A stretch of DNA of 64,000 nucleotides from Janthinobacterium sp. 67 (lineage in GTDB: Bacteria > Pseudomonadota > Gammaproteobacteria > Burkholderiales > Burkholderiaceae_D). The notes below the pieces were generated by a model. The model ran no database searches. It was given only the letters and a program-made list of their open reading frames with translations, and was not told the DNA's origin. A program made the translations under genes and the position numbers. Below, in pieces: positions 16,744 to 24,417 of the stretch (its first letter is position 1; each line of letters begins with the position of its first letter). Where the stretch lies: contig NZ_PGES01000001.1 of the NCBI RefSeq assembly GCF_002797895.1, positions 4,712,001-4,776,000 of the forward strand, in the 5' to 3' direction.

Positions 16744-18502
16744 TGGCGCGGCGGGCTTGCCTGCCGTCCCGTTCTTGCCCGACGAAGCGACCTTGAACCG
16801 CCTGGCGGGCGAGTTTTTTGCGCGTCTGCCCGGGTTAGATAAATCGCCCAGCCTCGGCGGTTCCGGCAGCGTGCTCGATGCGGCGCCCCGCTATGCGAAC
16901 CGCCCGCCGCCGCAGCCCGGCCCTTCCTTCGCCGCCATCGCTCCCGGCGTGGCGACGGCGCAAGTGCCGCCCGTGACGGCGCCGCCGGAGGCACCGATTG
17001 CGCCGGCGCCGGCTTCCGTGCCGACGCCGCGTGCATCAAGCATTGGTGTGCCGTCACCTTATTATTTTGTCGGCGGCGCGCATGGCTATCCGGCGTCGGA
17101 CGGCAAGCTCGATGGCCTGGCGCAGCAGGGGCTGGGGCAGGCGGCGCCCGATGATCTGCGAGGGCTGTTTGCCACGCCGCAGCGTTCGCCCGCGCGCCAG
17201 CTGCCCGTATCGCCGGCCAACAGCCAGCCCGCGTTCTATTTCCAGACCGAGCTGCCAGCGCGGCAGCAAGGGCAAACGCCGGCGCCATTCGACGTGCACG
17301 CCGTGCGGCGCGACTTTCCCGTGCTGGCCGAACGGGTCAACGGCAAGCCGCTGGCCTGGTTCGACAATGCGGCCACCACGCACAAGCCGCAATCGGTGAT
17401 CGACCGCGTGTCGTATTTCTATGCGCACGAGAATTCGAACATCCACCGCGCGGCGCACGCATTGGCGGCGCGCGCCAGCGATGCCTATGAAGCGGCGCGC
17501 GCCAAGGTGGCCAATTTCCTCGGCGCCGCCTCGGCCAATGAAATCATTTTCGTGCGTGGCGCCACGGAAGGCATCAACCTGATCGCCAACACGTTCGGGC
17601 GCAAGTACATCGGCAGCGGCGACGAGATCATCGTCTCGCAGCTCGAGCACCACGCCAATATCGTGCCGTGGCAGCAGCTGGCGGCGGAGAAGGGCGCGAC
17701 CTTGCGCGTGATTCCCGTCGACGACAGCGGGCAGATCATCCTCGATGAATTCCGCAAGCTGCTCAACGGGCGCACGAAACTGGTGTCCGTGACGCAGGTG
17801 TCGAATGCATTGGGTACCGTGACGCCCGTGGCGCAGATCATCGCGCTGGCGCATGCGGCCGGCGTGCGCGTGCTGGTCGACGGCGCGCAAGCCGTGTCGC
17901 ATCTGCGCGTGGACGTGCAGGCGCTCGGTGCCGATTTCTATGTCTTCTCGGGCCACAAGGTATTTGGCCCGACGGGCATCGGCGCCGTGTATGGCAAGGC
18001 CGACTTGCTCGAGCAACTGCCGCCATGGCAGGGCGGCGGCAACATGATCGCCGACGTCACGTTCGAGCGCACCGTCTACCAGGGCGTGCCGAACCGTTTC
18101 GAGGCGGGCACGGGCAATATCGCCGATGCCGTGGGGCTCGGTGCGGCCATCGATTACGTGCAGCGCATCGGCCTGGAAAACATCGCCGCCTACGAGCACG
18201 CGCTGCTCGAATATGCGACGCACCAGCTGCAGGCGATTCCCGGCGTGCGCCTGATCGGCACGGCGGTTGAAAAGGCGAGCGTGGCGTCGTTCGTGCTGGC
18301 CGGTTACGAGCCGGCGGAAGTGGGGCGCGCCCTGAACGACGAGGGCATCGCTGTGCGCTCGGGCCACCATTGCGCCCAGCCGATCCTGCGCCGTTTCGGC
18401 GTGGAAGCGACCGTGCGTCCCTCGTTCGCCTTCTACAACACGTACGAGGAAATCGACCGCATGATCGTCGTGGTCAAGCGCCTGGCGGGCGCGCGCCGCT
18501 GA
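16718..18502 (+). CDS. Encapsulin cargo cysteine desulfurase (SufS-type, with long disordered N-terminal domain)
   Basis: The 594-residue protein has two parts. Residues 1-190 are rich in Pro, Ala, Gly and Gln and contain short conserved islands LPDEATLNRLAGEFF (20-34), SPYYFVGGAHGYP (113-125) and PAFYFQ (171-176); this is the cargo-loading region known from family 2A systems. Residues 191-594 are a SufS/CsdA-type PLP enzyme with PLP lysine K414 (FSGHKVFGP) and catalytic C552 (RSGHHCAQP). The 138-residue spacing equals that between K226 and C364 of E. coli SufS. It converts cysteine to alanine and persulfide. Start ATG 16718 overlaps the shell gene. Confidence 0.93.
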   Translation: MTTQTPTSDGAAGLPAVPFLPDEATLNRLAGEFFARLPGLDKSPSLGGSGSVLDAAPRYANRPPPQPGPSFAAIAPGVATAQVPPVTAPPEAPIAPAPASVPTPRASSIGVPSPYYFVGGAHGYPASDGKLDGLAQQGLGQAAPDDLRGLFATPQRSPARQLPVSPANSQPAFYFQTELPARQQGQTPAPFDVHAVRRDFPVLAERVNGKPLAWFDNAATTHKPQSVIDRVSYFYAHENSNIHRAAHALAARASDAYEAARAKVANFLGAASANEIIFVRGATEGINLIANTFGRKYIGSGDEIIVSQLEHHANIVPWQQLAAEKGATLRVIPVDDSGQIILDEFRKLLNGRTKLVSVTQVSNALGTVTPVAQIIALAHAAGVRVLVDGAQAVSHLRVDVQALGADFYVFSGHKVFGPTGIGAVYGKADLLEQLPPWQGGGNMIADVTFERTVYQGVPNRFEAGTGNIADAVGLGAAIDYVQRIGLENIAAYEHALLEYATHQLQAIPGVRLIGTAVEKASVASFVLAGYEPAEVGRALNDEGIAVRSGHHCAQPILRRFGVEATVRPSFAFYNTYEEIDRMIVVVKRLAGARR

Positions 18503-18523
18503 CCGTGCCAGTTTGTCAGCCTG

Positions 18524-18553
18524 ATGCCGCCCCTGCGCCAGCGGGGGCGGCAT
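18524..18553 (+). terminator. Terminator-like hairpin after the encapsulin operon
   Basis: ATGCCGCCCCTGC and GCGGGGGCGGCAT form a 13-bp stem (one G-T pair) around a four-base loop, 20 bp after the desulfurase stop. The following bases (TGTTGCATCATG) are only partly T-rich, so termination may be incomplete or Rho-assisted. It separates the encapsulin genes from the histidine kinase. Confidence 0.55.
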
Positions 18554-18609
18554 TGTTGCATCATGTCACGGACTTTGCGCGCGGCTGGCTGGCGTCCGCA
18601 GGCTGGCGG

Positions 18610-18615
18610 TATAAT
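18610..18615 (+). promoter_or_regulatory. -10 element upstream of the histidine kinase
   Basis: A perfect TATAAT lies 45 bp before the GTG start of the kinase and downstream of the hairpin at 18524. No good -35 hexamer is found 16-18 bp upstream, so activator help or an extended element may be needed. It supports separate transcription of the kinase/regulator pair. Confidence 0.4.
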
Positions 18616-18659
18616 TTATCCTTGGCAATACTCAAGCTGCGGCCCCAAGGAGATATCGC

Positions 18660-19379
18660 GTGGAAGATCAACACAGCTCGCCCGAGCTTTTCCTGTTCCT
18701 GGCGTCGACCGTGCACGACATGAAAAACTCGATCAGCGTGGTCAGCGGTACTTTGGAGTCGCTGCTGGCGGCCGAGCAGGCGAAAACAGCTCCTCAGGCC
18801 GATCCCGCCTATCTGCAGATGGCGCAGATGCTGTACCAGACCAAGCGCCTCAACGATAACCTGATCCAGCTGCTGGCCCTGTACAAGGAAGTGGGCAAGC
18901 CCGGCTACCCCTTTGACGTGCAGCCGCAGCTGGTCAGCCAGGTGATCGACCAGGTGGTGGACCAGGAAAAGATCCTGCTGGCCTCGAAAGGCATCCGGCT
19001 CGAGACGGCTTGTGCGCCGGAACTGATCTGGACCCTCGATGAAGACCTGGTCATCGGCGTGCTTGCGCATGCGATCAACAACGCCATCCGCTACACGAAG
19101 GACACGATACGCCTGTCCGTGCGCGAGCACGGCGGCATGCTCGAGCTGCGCGTGGAAGACAATGGCGACGGCTACACGCAGGCCTTGCTCGACGCGGGCA
19201 GCGCGGCCATGGACGGCATGGCGGCGGGCGTGAACTTTTCCACCAACAGCACGGGACTGGGCCTGTATTTTTCCAGCGAAGTGGCAAAGATGCACAAGCA
19301 CCGGGGCAGCAGCGGCAGCATCGCCCTGGAAAACGGCGGCGCCCTGGGCGGCGGCTGTTTCATCCTGCGCCTGCCCTGA
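18660..19379 (+). CDS. Soluble sensor histidine kinase
   Basis: The 239-residue protein has no transmembrane segment. A dimerisation/phosphoacceptor helix carries H19 in ASTVHDMKNSISVVSG. The HATPase domain has N-box LAHAINNAIRYT, G1 DNGDGY and G2 TGLGLYFS followed by a C-terminal GGCFILRLP. Start GTG 18660 is supported by AAGGAG 8 bases upstream. It lacks an input domain, so it probably receives its signal through another protein. It lies 11 bp before a response regulator, its likely partner. Confidence 0.88.
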   Translation: MEDQHSSPELFLFLASTVHDMKNSISVVSGTLESLLAAEQAKTAPQADPAYLQMAQMLYQTKRLNDNLIQLLALYKEVGKPGYPFDVQPQLVSQVIDQVVDQEKILLASKGIRLETACAPELIWTLDEDLVIGVLAHAINNAIRYTKDTIRLSVREHGGMLELRVEDNGDGYTQALLDAGSAAMDGMAAGVNFSTNSTGLGLYFSSEVAKMHKHRGSSGSIALENGGALGGGCFILRLP

Positions 19380-19390
19380 ACGAGGATGCC

Positions 19391-21121
19391 ATGACGACAG
19401 ACAGCCACGCCACCGCCGCCGAAGCGGGCAGCACCGACTGGGCCGACAAGCATTATCTGCTGGTCGACGATTTCATCGGCATCCGCATCCTGCTGCGCGA
19501 ATCGCTGCGCAACCTGGGCGCGCGCCATATCGACCAGGCGGCCAGCGGCGGCGAAGCCATGAAGCTGCTGGCCAAGACGCGCTACGACGTGGTGCTGTGC
19601 GATTACAACCTGGGCGAAGGCAAGAATGGCCAGCAAGTGCTGGAAGAGACGCGCGTGCGCAACCTGACGGCGCCGTCCAGCGTATGGCTGATGGTGTCGG
19701 CCGAGAAAAGCGTGGAATCCGTGATGGGCGCGGCCGAGCACCAGCCCGACGCCTACCTGATCAAGCCGATCACGGAAGGCGTGCTGCTGACGCGCCTGAA
19801 CCGCGTGTGGCACAAGAAGCAGGTGTTCCGCGAAATCGACCAGGCCTGCATGGAAAAAGACTACTTGCGTGCGGCCAAATTGTGCGACGCGCAGATCGAG
19901 CTCAACAAGCTGCACGAGCTGGAACTGCTGCGCATGAAAGCCACTTTGCTGCTGAAAAGCGGCGAGCCGGAAAAGGCCCGCGCCGTGTACGAAAAAGTGC
20001 TGGCCGACCGCGATTACAGCTGGGCGAGGGCGGGCCTGGGCAAGATCCGCATGAATAACGGCGAACACGAGGCGGCGCGGCAGATCTTCCAGGGCGTGAT
20101 CGTCGAAAACAAGTACTACATCGACGCCTACGACCAGATGGCCGTCGCCTACCAGCTGATGGGCCAGCACGAGGAAGCGTGCGGCGTGCTGGAAAAGGCG
20201 GCGCGCCTGTCGCCCAATTCCGTGCCGCGCCAGCGCAACCTGGGATTGGCGGCCCTGAAGGTCGGCAATGTCAGCATGGCGGAAAAAGCGTTTCGCAAGT
20301 GTATTTCCATCGGCGAGTTTTCCGTCATGAAGACGCCGGACGCTTACCTGGGCCTGGCGCGCGTGTGCGGCCTCAAAAAGGATGCCAAGGAGGCGCTGCA
20401 ATGGCTGCTGCTGGCGCAGCGCGAATTCTCGCCCGAGCAGATCGGGCTGCGCGCGAAGATCACGGAAGGCATGGTGCACCACGAAACGGGCGACTACCGG
20501 CGTGCGCGCAAGTGCGGCGACGAACTCGAAGCCATGCTGCTTGACGACCCGGCGCGGCCCGAGAAAAGCATTTGCATGGAACTGGCGACCCTGCTGTTCG
20601 CAGTCGGCGTCAAGGATGCGCCGGCCGGCCTGCTGTGCTACGTGGTCAAGAACAACCACGACAACCAGGTGGTGCAGGACGAAGTGCAAAAGATATTCGA
20701 CAAGGCGAAGATGGGCGACGAGGGCACCAGCCTGATCATCGCTTCGCGCAAGGAAGCGTCGGACCTGATGAACAAAGGCGTGCTGCTGTGGAAGACGGAC
20801 AAGCTCAACGAAGCGGTGGCCTGGATGCGCACGGCGCGCGAAAAGCTGCCGAACAACCTGCGCATCCTGTTCAACTCCGCGCAAATCATCGTGTCCTTCC
20901 TGGAACAGCGGGGCTACCAGGCGGAATTGGCGGCCGAGGCCATGGAAGTGTTGTTGTATGTGGACAAAATTGCACCGGGGCAGCAGCGCTTCGCGCAATT
21001 GATGGAGCAGCTGGTGCAACTGACGCCGCCGCCCGGGCCGGAAGAGGCCGTCGAGACGCCGGAAAAAACGCCGCCGGCAGCGGAAAAAGGGGGAAAAGCC
21101 GTGCGTGAGCGTGCCGGATGA
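19391..21121 (+). CDS. Response regulator with C-terminal TPR repeats
   Basis: The 576-residue protein begins with a receiver domain (about 20-140; acidic pair D26/D27, phospho-acceptor D71 in VVLCDYNLGEGKNG, K125 in YLIKPI). About 350 residues of TPR-like helical repeats follow (ALGKIRMNNGEHEAARQIF-type, AYDQMAVAYQLMGQHEEACGVLEKAARLSPNS, NLGLAALKVGNVSMAEKAFRKC). There is no DNA-binding or enzymatic output domain, so it probably acts by protein contacts. The C-terminal tail is Pro/Glu/Lys-rich. It is cotranscribed with the soluble kinase 11 bp upstream. Similar REC-TPR proteins occur in motility and stress signalling, but its target is unknown. Confidence 0.87.
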   Translation: MTTDSHATAAEAGSTDWADKHYLLVDDFIGIRILLRESLRNLGARHIDQAASGGEAMKLLAKTRYDVVLCDYNLGEGKNGQQVLEETRVRNLTAPSSVWLMVSAEKSVESVMGAAEHQPDAYLIKPITEGVLLTRLNRVWHKKQVFREIDQACMEKDYLRAAKLCDAQIELNKLHELELLRMKATLLLKSGEPEKARAVYEKVLADRDYSWARAGLGKIRMNNGEHEAARQIFQGVIVENKYYIDAYDQMAVAYQLMGQHEEACGVLEKAARLSPNSVPRQRNLGLAALKVGNVSMAEKAFRKCISIGEFSVMKTPDAYLGLARVCGLKKDAKEALQWLLLAQREFSPEQIGLRAKITEGMVHHETGDYRRARKCGDELEAMLLDDPARPEKSICMELATLLFAVGVKDAPAGLLCYVVKNNHDNQVVQDEVQKIFDKAKMGDEGTSLIIASRKEASDLMNKGVLLWKTDKLNEAVAWMRTAREKLPNNLRILFNSAQIIVSFLEQRGYQAELAAEAMEVLLYVDKIAPGQQRFAQLMEQLVQLTPPPGPEEAVETPEKTPPAAEKGGKAVRERAG

Positions 21122-21185
21122 TAAACTAGGGGCCAGCGTGGGTTCGCCTGCGCTTGAGTTGCTCTACAACAATAAGGAAGAAACT

Positions 21186-21401
21186 ATGCGTGATGTGGTC
21201 AATGAAGTATACAAAAAGATGAAAGTCGGCGCCGTTGCCTGGGTACGCCCGGTGGCCGCCAAGGGAGACACGCTGGAAACATTCCAGTCTTCGTACGAGC
21301 ACGCCAAGGCGCTGGCCGACGAAGGCCTGATCACGATCGGTGACGTAAAACGCCAGGCCGACAACATGATCGAGGCGATCCGCATTCATCGTATCGCCTG
21401 A
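21186..21401 (+). CDS. Small hypothetical protein (71 aa)
   Basis: This short frame starts at ATG 21186, after an AAGGAAG purine stretch. It encodes a soluble, charged, probably helical protein (MRDVVNEVYKKMKVGAVAWV, then AKALADEGLITIGDVKRQADNMIEAIRI). No family is recognised. A TAAACTAGGG element just after the REC-TPR stop may be its own promoter -10. The gap of 64 bp would also allow cotranscription with the two-component genes. It converges with phaM, with 21 bp between the stops. Confidence 0.6.
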   Translation: MRDVVNEVYKKMKVGAVAWVRPVAAKGDTLETFQSSYEHAKALADEGLITIGDVKRQADNMIEAIRIHRIA

Positions 21402-21422
21402 TCATATCGTTGACTTGCAGTG

Positions 21423-22130
21423 CTAGGCCTTGCCTGGCGCTTTGGCCTTGGGGGCCGCGCGTTTCGCGGGCGCCTTGCGCAGCGGGGCCTTGGCTGCCGT
21501 GCCTGCCTCCGCCGGCTTGGCGGATTTGCCGGCAGCCGGCTTGGCGCTGGCGCCACCGCCGAAACTGGCGGCCGCCGCATCGGGCGACATGGCCGTCGAC
21601 ACGGCTTGCTTGAACTGATCTTGTAACAAATTCCACCAGGCACTTGGATTGGCCAGCTGGGCTGCGGCCTGGCTGCCGGCATCGCTTGGCGTCGCCGCGG
21701 CCGGTTCCGGCGCGGGCGCAGGCGCCGGTTTCGGTGCAGGCGCTGGCGCCGCAGCTGCGGGTGCCGCTTGCTGGAAAAACGCGGAAGCGTAGGGCACGGA
21801 TTCAAACACGGATTTCTCGCTGGCGCCGGGCTGGGTGATGGCTGCCGCCAGCGAGGCGCCCATCGATTTCAGGGTGGCGATGGTGCCGCGCTGCACTTCC
21901 AGCGCCTGGATACTGCCGCGCAGCATGCTGGTATTGAGGTTCAGCCACGCTTCGACGGCTTTCAAGTCATTGATTTTCTTGTCCAGCTCTTCCACCGACA
22001 TGGTGGGCGCCGTGATGCCGGGCACGCCCATGCCGGGCACGCTCATGCTGCCCCACAGGTTCTTGACGAAGTCGAGGGTGTCGGTCACAACTGCTGCGCC
22101 CGGCATTTGGGGCATTTGCGGGTTTGCCAT
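21423..22130 (-). CDS. phaM: PhaM-type polyhydroxyalkanoate granule regulatory protein
   Basis: The 235-residue protein carries the PhaM N-terminal domain (TDTLDFVKNLWGSMSVPGMG, TMSVEELDKKINDLKAVEAWLNLNTSMLRGSIQALEVQRGTIATLK), a central Ala/Pro-rich linker, and a histone-H1-like basic tail of Lys-Pro-Ala repeats (KAPLRKAPAKRAAPKAKAPG). In Ralstonia eutropha PhaM activates PHA synthase PhaC and tethers granules to the nucleoid through such a tail. AGGAGATTT just upstream supports ATG 22130. No phaC or phasin gene is in the window, so it stands alone here. Confidence 0.85.
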   Translation of the reverse strand: MANPQMPQMPGAAVVTDTLDFVKNLWGSMSVPGMGVPGITAPTMSVEELDKKINDLKAVEAWLNLNTSMLRGSIQALEVQRGTIATLKSMGASLAAAITQPGASEKSVFESVPYASAFFQQAAPAAAAPAPAPKPAPAPAPEPAAATPSDAGSQAAAQLANPSAWWNLLQDQFKQAVSTAMSPDAAAASFGGGASAKPAAGKSAKPAEAGTAAKAPLRKAPAKRAAPKAKAPGKA

Positions 22131-22279
22131 GCGAAATCTCCTGGTAGGTGGATGTGCCTAGCGTAGCAGATATCAGCTTGCAACTGACGCAAAGCCGCCA
22201 ACATTTTCTTACATAAAACAGCAAGAGTTGAGTACGGGCAAGAAGCAGGAAGTGGGGGGAAGGCGGTACACTACGGCCT

Positions 22280-23398
22280 ATGATGCCTGACTCCTTCTTT
22301 TCGCCACCGCGCCGCCGCACCGTCATTTTTGTCGCGGTCATTGGCGCACTGCATTACGTGGCATTGGAATGGCTCACCTCGCGCGCCAGCATGGTGCCGC
22401 TGCGGCAGGATCATGCGCAGGTGGTCAGCATGGCGCTGATCGCCGAGCCGCCCAAACCCGTGCTGGTGGCGCCGCCGCCGCCACCACCGAAGCTGCGGCC
22501 CCTGCCCGAACCCCGCTTGCCGCCACCGCCGCCGCCGACGGACCTGCCGTCGAGCGACACGGCCCAGTTCACGGCGCCCGCCAGCGACGCGCCGGAAGGG
22601 CCGGTAACGCCGGCGGCCCCGGCGGCCAGCGCGCCAGCCATCACGGCGCCCGCCCCGGCCGTGACGGAGGCGGCGGCGCCGCCCAGCCCGCCGCCGCCGC
22701 CCGTCGAGCAGGCACGGCGCTACAAGACGAATGCGCCTGCCTCGGCCCAGTTCGACCTGCACGTGGACCGGCGCGACGCCGACGGCACCAAGTGGCAGGG
22801 CGTGGCTTCCATGGCGTGGGACAACCGCGGCGACACCTACCAGCTGAAACTGGAAGTGGGCTTGAGCATGCTGATCACGCGCATCAACCTGCTGGTGCTG
22901 ACCAGCGAAGGTGTGATCGATGGCAGCGGCATCGTGCCCGTCACGGCGACGGAAAAGCGCAAGGGCCGCGCGCAAACGGCCACGCATTTCAACCGCGACG
23001 CCAAGGCCATCACGTTTTCGGCCACGACGGCCACGGTGCCATGGCAGGAGGGGGCGCAGGACAAGGCGACGGTGCCGTTCCAGCTGGCCGCCATCGGCCG
23101 CGCCGACGTCAACCAGCTGGCGGGCAATATCGACATCCTCGTCGGCGAGGAAAAGGAAGCGACCGTGTTCCGTTTCCAGCTGGTGGGCGAGGAAGAACTG
23201 GAGACCAAAATGGGCCGCCTGGTGACCTGGCATTTGCGCCGGCCGCCGAAGCCCGGCACGTATTCGTCGCAGCTCGATATCTGGCTGGCGCCGTCCATGC
23301 AATGGTATCCGGTACAAATACGCAATACAGAAGCGAACGGGGCGCTGACCACGCAAACCGTGACCCAAATTCGCGTCAATGACGCTACAGGAAAATAA
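22280..23398 (+). CDS. Membrane-anchored DUF3108 protein with TonB-like proline-rich linker
   Basis: The 372-residue protein has an N-terminal transmembrane anchor (about 14-32), then a roughly 110-residue linker dominated by Pro and Ala (runs such as APPPPPPKLRPLPEPRLPPP) that resembles the TonB periplasm-spanning region, and a C-terminal DUF3108 domain (about 150-365; FDLHVDRRDADGTKWQGVAS, GTYSSQLDIWLAPSMQWYPV). DUF3108 proteins are periplasmic with unknown role. The stop is followed directly by the ATG of a second DUF3108 gene. A TACACT -10-like hexamer ends 8 bases before the ATG. Confidence 0.83.
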   Translation: MMPDSFFSPPRRRTVIFVAVIGALHYVALEWLTSRASMVPLRQDHAQVVSMALIAEPPKPVLVAPPPPPPKLRPLPEPRLPPPPPPTDLPSSDTAQFTAPASDAPEGPVTPAAPAASAPAITAPAPAVTEAAAPPSPPPPPVEQARRYKTNAPASAQFDLHVDRRDADGTKWQGVASMAWDNRGDTYQLKLEVGLSMLITRINLLVLTSEGVIDGSGIVPVTATEKRKGRAQTATHFNRDAKAITFSATTATVPWQEGAQDKATVPFQLAAIGRADVNQLAGNIDILVGEEKEATVFRFQLVGEEELETKMGRLVTWHLRRPPKPGTYSSQLDIWLAPSMQWYPVQIRNTEANGALTTQTVTQIRVNDATGK

Positions 23399-24160
23399 AT
23401 GATGACTCTGACTACTTTGAAACATTTGCTGGCCGCCGGCATGCTGGCGGCCACCTTCGCTCCCGCCATGGCGGACGCGCCCGTGGGCCATCCCGTGATC
23501 AAGCGGCCGTACAAACTGGCGCCGTCGGCCGATCTCGTCTATTCGATCAAGGCGAAACAGCGCGGCATTGCGCTGTCCGGCGAATCGGTCAGCAACTGGC
23601 GCGTGGGCGACGGCAAGTATTCGCTGCTGGCCGAAACCAAGGCTGCCCTGTTCGGCAAGATCCTCGAGCAGCGCAGCGAAGGCACGGTCGACGACTACGG
23701 CCTGGCGCCAGCGCAGTTCGTGGAAAAGCGCTTCCGCAAGGAAGCGGCCACGACCACCTTCAAGCGCGACAGCAAGACCATCGTCTTCAGCGAAGGCGAC
23801 GACAGCTATCCGCTGAAAGGCGGCGAGCAGGACCGTAACAGCACCGTCTGGCAACTGGTCAGCATAGCGCGCGCCACGCCCGAGAAATTCACGCCCGGCT
23901 CGGAATGGAGCTTCTTCGTTGCCGGCCGCCACGACGCCGAGCCGTGGACCTTCAAGGTCGTCAAGCAGGAAACCGTCGCCACCGGCCAGGGTCTGGTCGA
24001 AGCCGTGCACCTGGTCAAGGCGCCGCCGCCGGACAAGAAGGGCCAGCAAGTGGACCTGTGGCTGGCGCCGTCGCTGGAATGGTATCCGGTGAAGGTGACG
24101 TTCGCCGATGAAGACGGTGATTACGTGGAGCAAACCTTGCAAAAGGTCGTGCAGAAGTAA
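23399..24160 (+). CDS. Secreted DUF3108 protein
   Basis: The 253-residue protein has a Sec signal peptide (TLTTLKHLLAAGMLAATFAP, cleavage after MADA) and a single DUF3108 domain: LVYSIKAKQRGIALSGESVSNW, QRSEGTVDDYGLAPAQFVEKRF and KKGQQVDLWLAPSLEWYPVKVTFADEDGDYVEQTLQKV. It aligns in pattern with the C-terminal half of the upstream protein (both have the LWLAPS-x-WYPV motif), so the pair arose by duplication. Function is unknown. The ATG abuts the stop of the upstream gene, so expression is coupled. Confidence 0.85.
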   Translation: MMTLTTLKHLLAAGMLAATFAPAMADAPVGHPVIKRPYKLAPSADLVYSIKAKQRGIALSGESVSNWRVGDGKYSLLAETKAALFGKILEQRSEGTVDDYGLAPAQFVEKRFRKEAATTTFKRDSKTIVFSEGDDSYPLKGGEQDRNSTVWQLVSIARATPEKFTPGSEWSFFVAGRHDAEPWTFKVVKQETVATGQGLVEAVHLVKAPPPDKKGQQVDLWLAPSLEWYPVKVTFADEDGDYVEQTLQKVVQK

Positions 24161-24177
24161 GTGCTTGCTGTTGTTGT

Positions 24178-24240
24178 GGGGTCAGACCCGCCGGGGGGAG
24201 GTGCCCAATGGGCGCATCCCGATTCCAAAGGAACTGACCC
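24178..24240. repeat. Degenerate GGGGTCAGACCC-type palindromic element
   Basis: GGGGTCAGACCC (24178-24189) and an inverted CTGACCC (24233-24239) bracket a GC-rich spacer in the gap between the DUF3108 gene and the condensin-like operon. The core differs at one base from the GGGGTCGGACCC core at 13771. This suggests a dispersed repeat family. No other feature is seen in the 24161-24417 gap apart from weak promoter-like AT-rich stretches near 24340. Confidence 0.5.
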
Positions 24241-24417
24241 TTGTCCGCCCGTTTTCGCCATCAGGAGTCTTGATAAGCAGGCGCCAGCGTTGCGCCGTGT
24301 CCGCACCTCCCCCTCCCACGCGCTAAATTGCATGTCAGAACTGATATACTGACGCCCCCGCCCCGCAGCGCTGCGTTAGCCCGCTGCGCCGCCCGCTGAA
24401 CACTCATCCGGAAAAGA

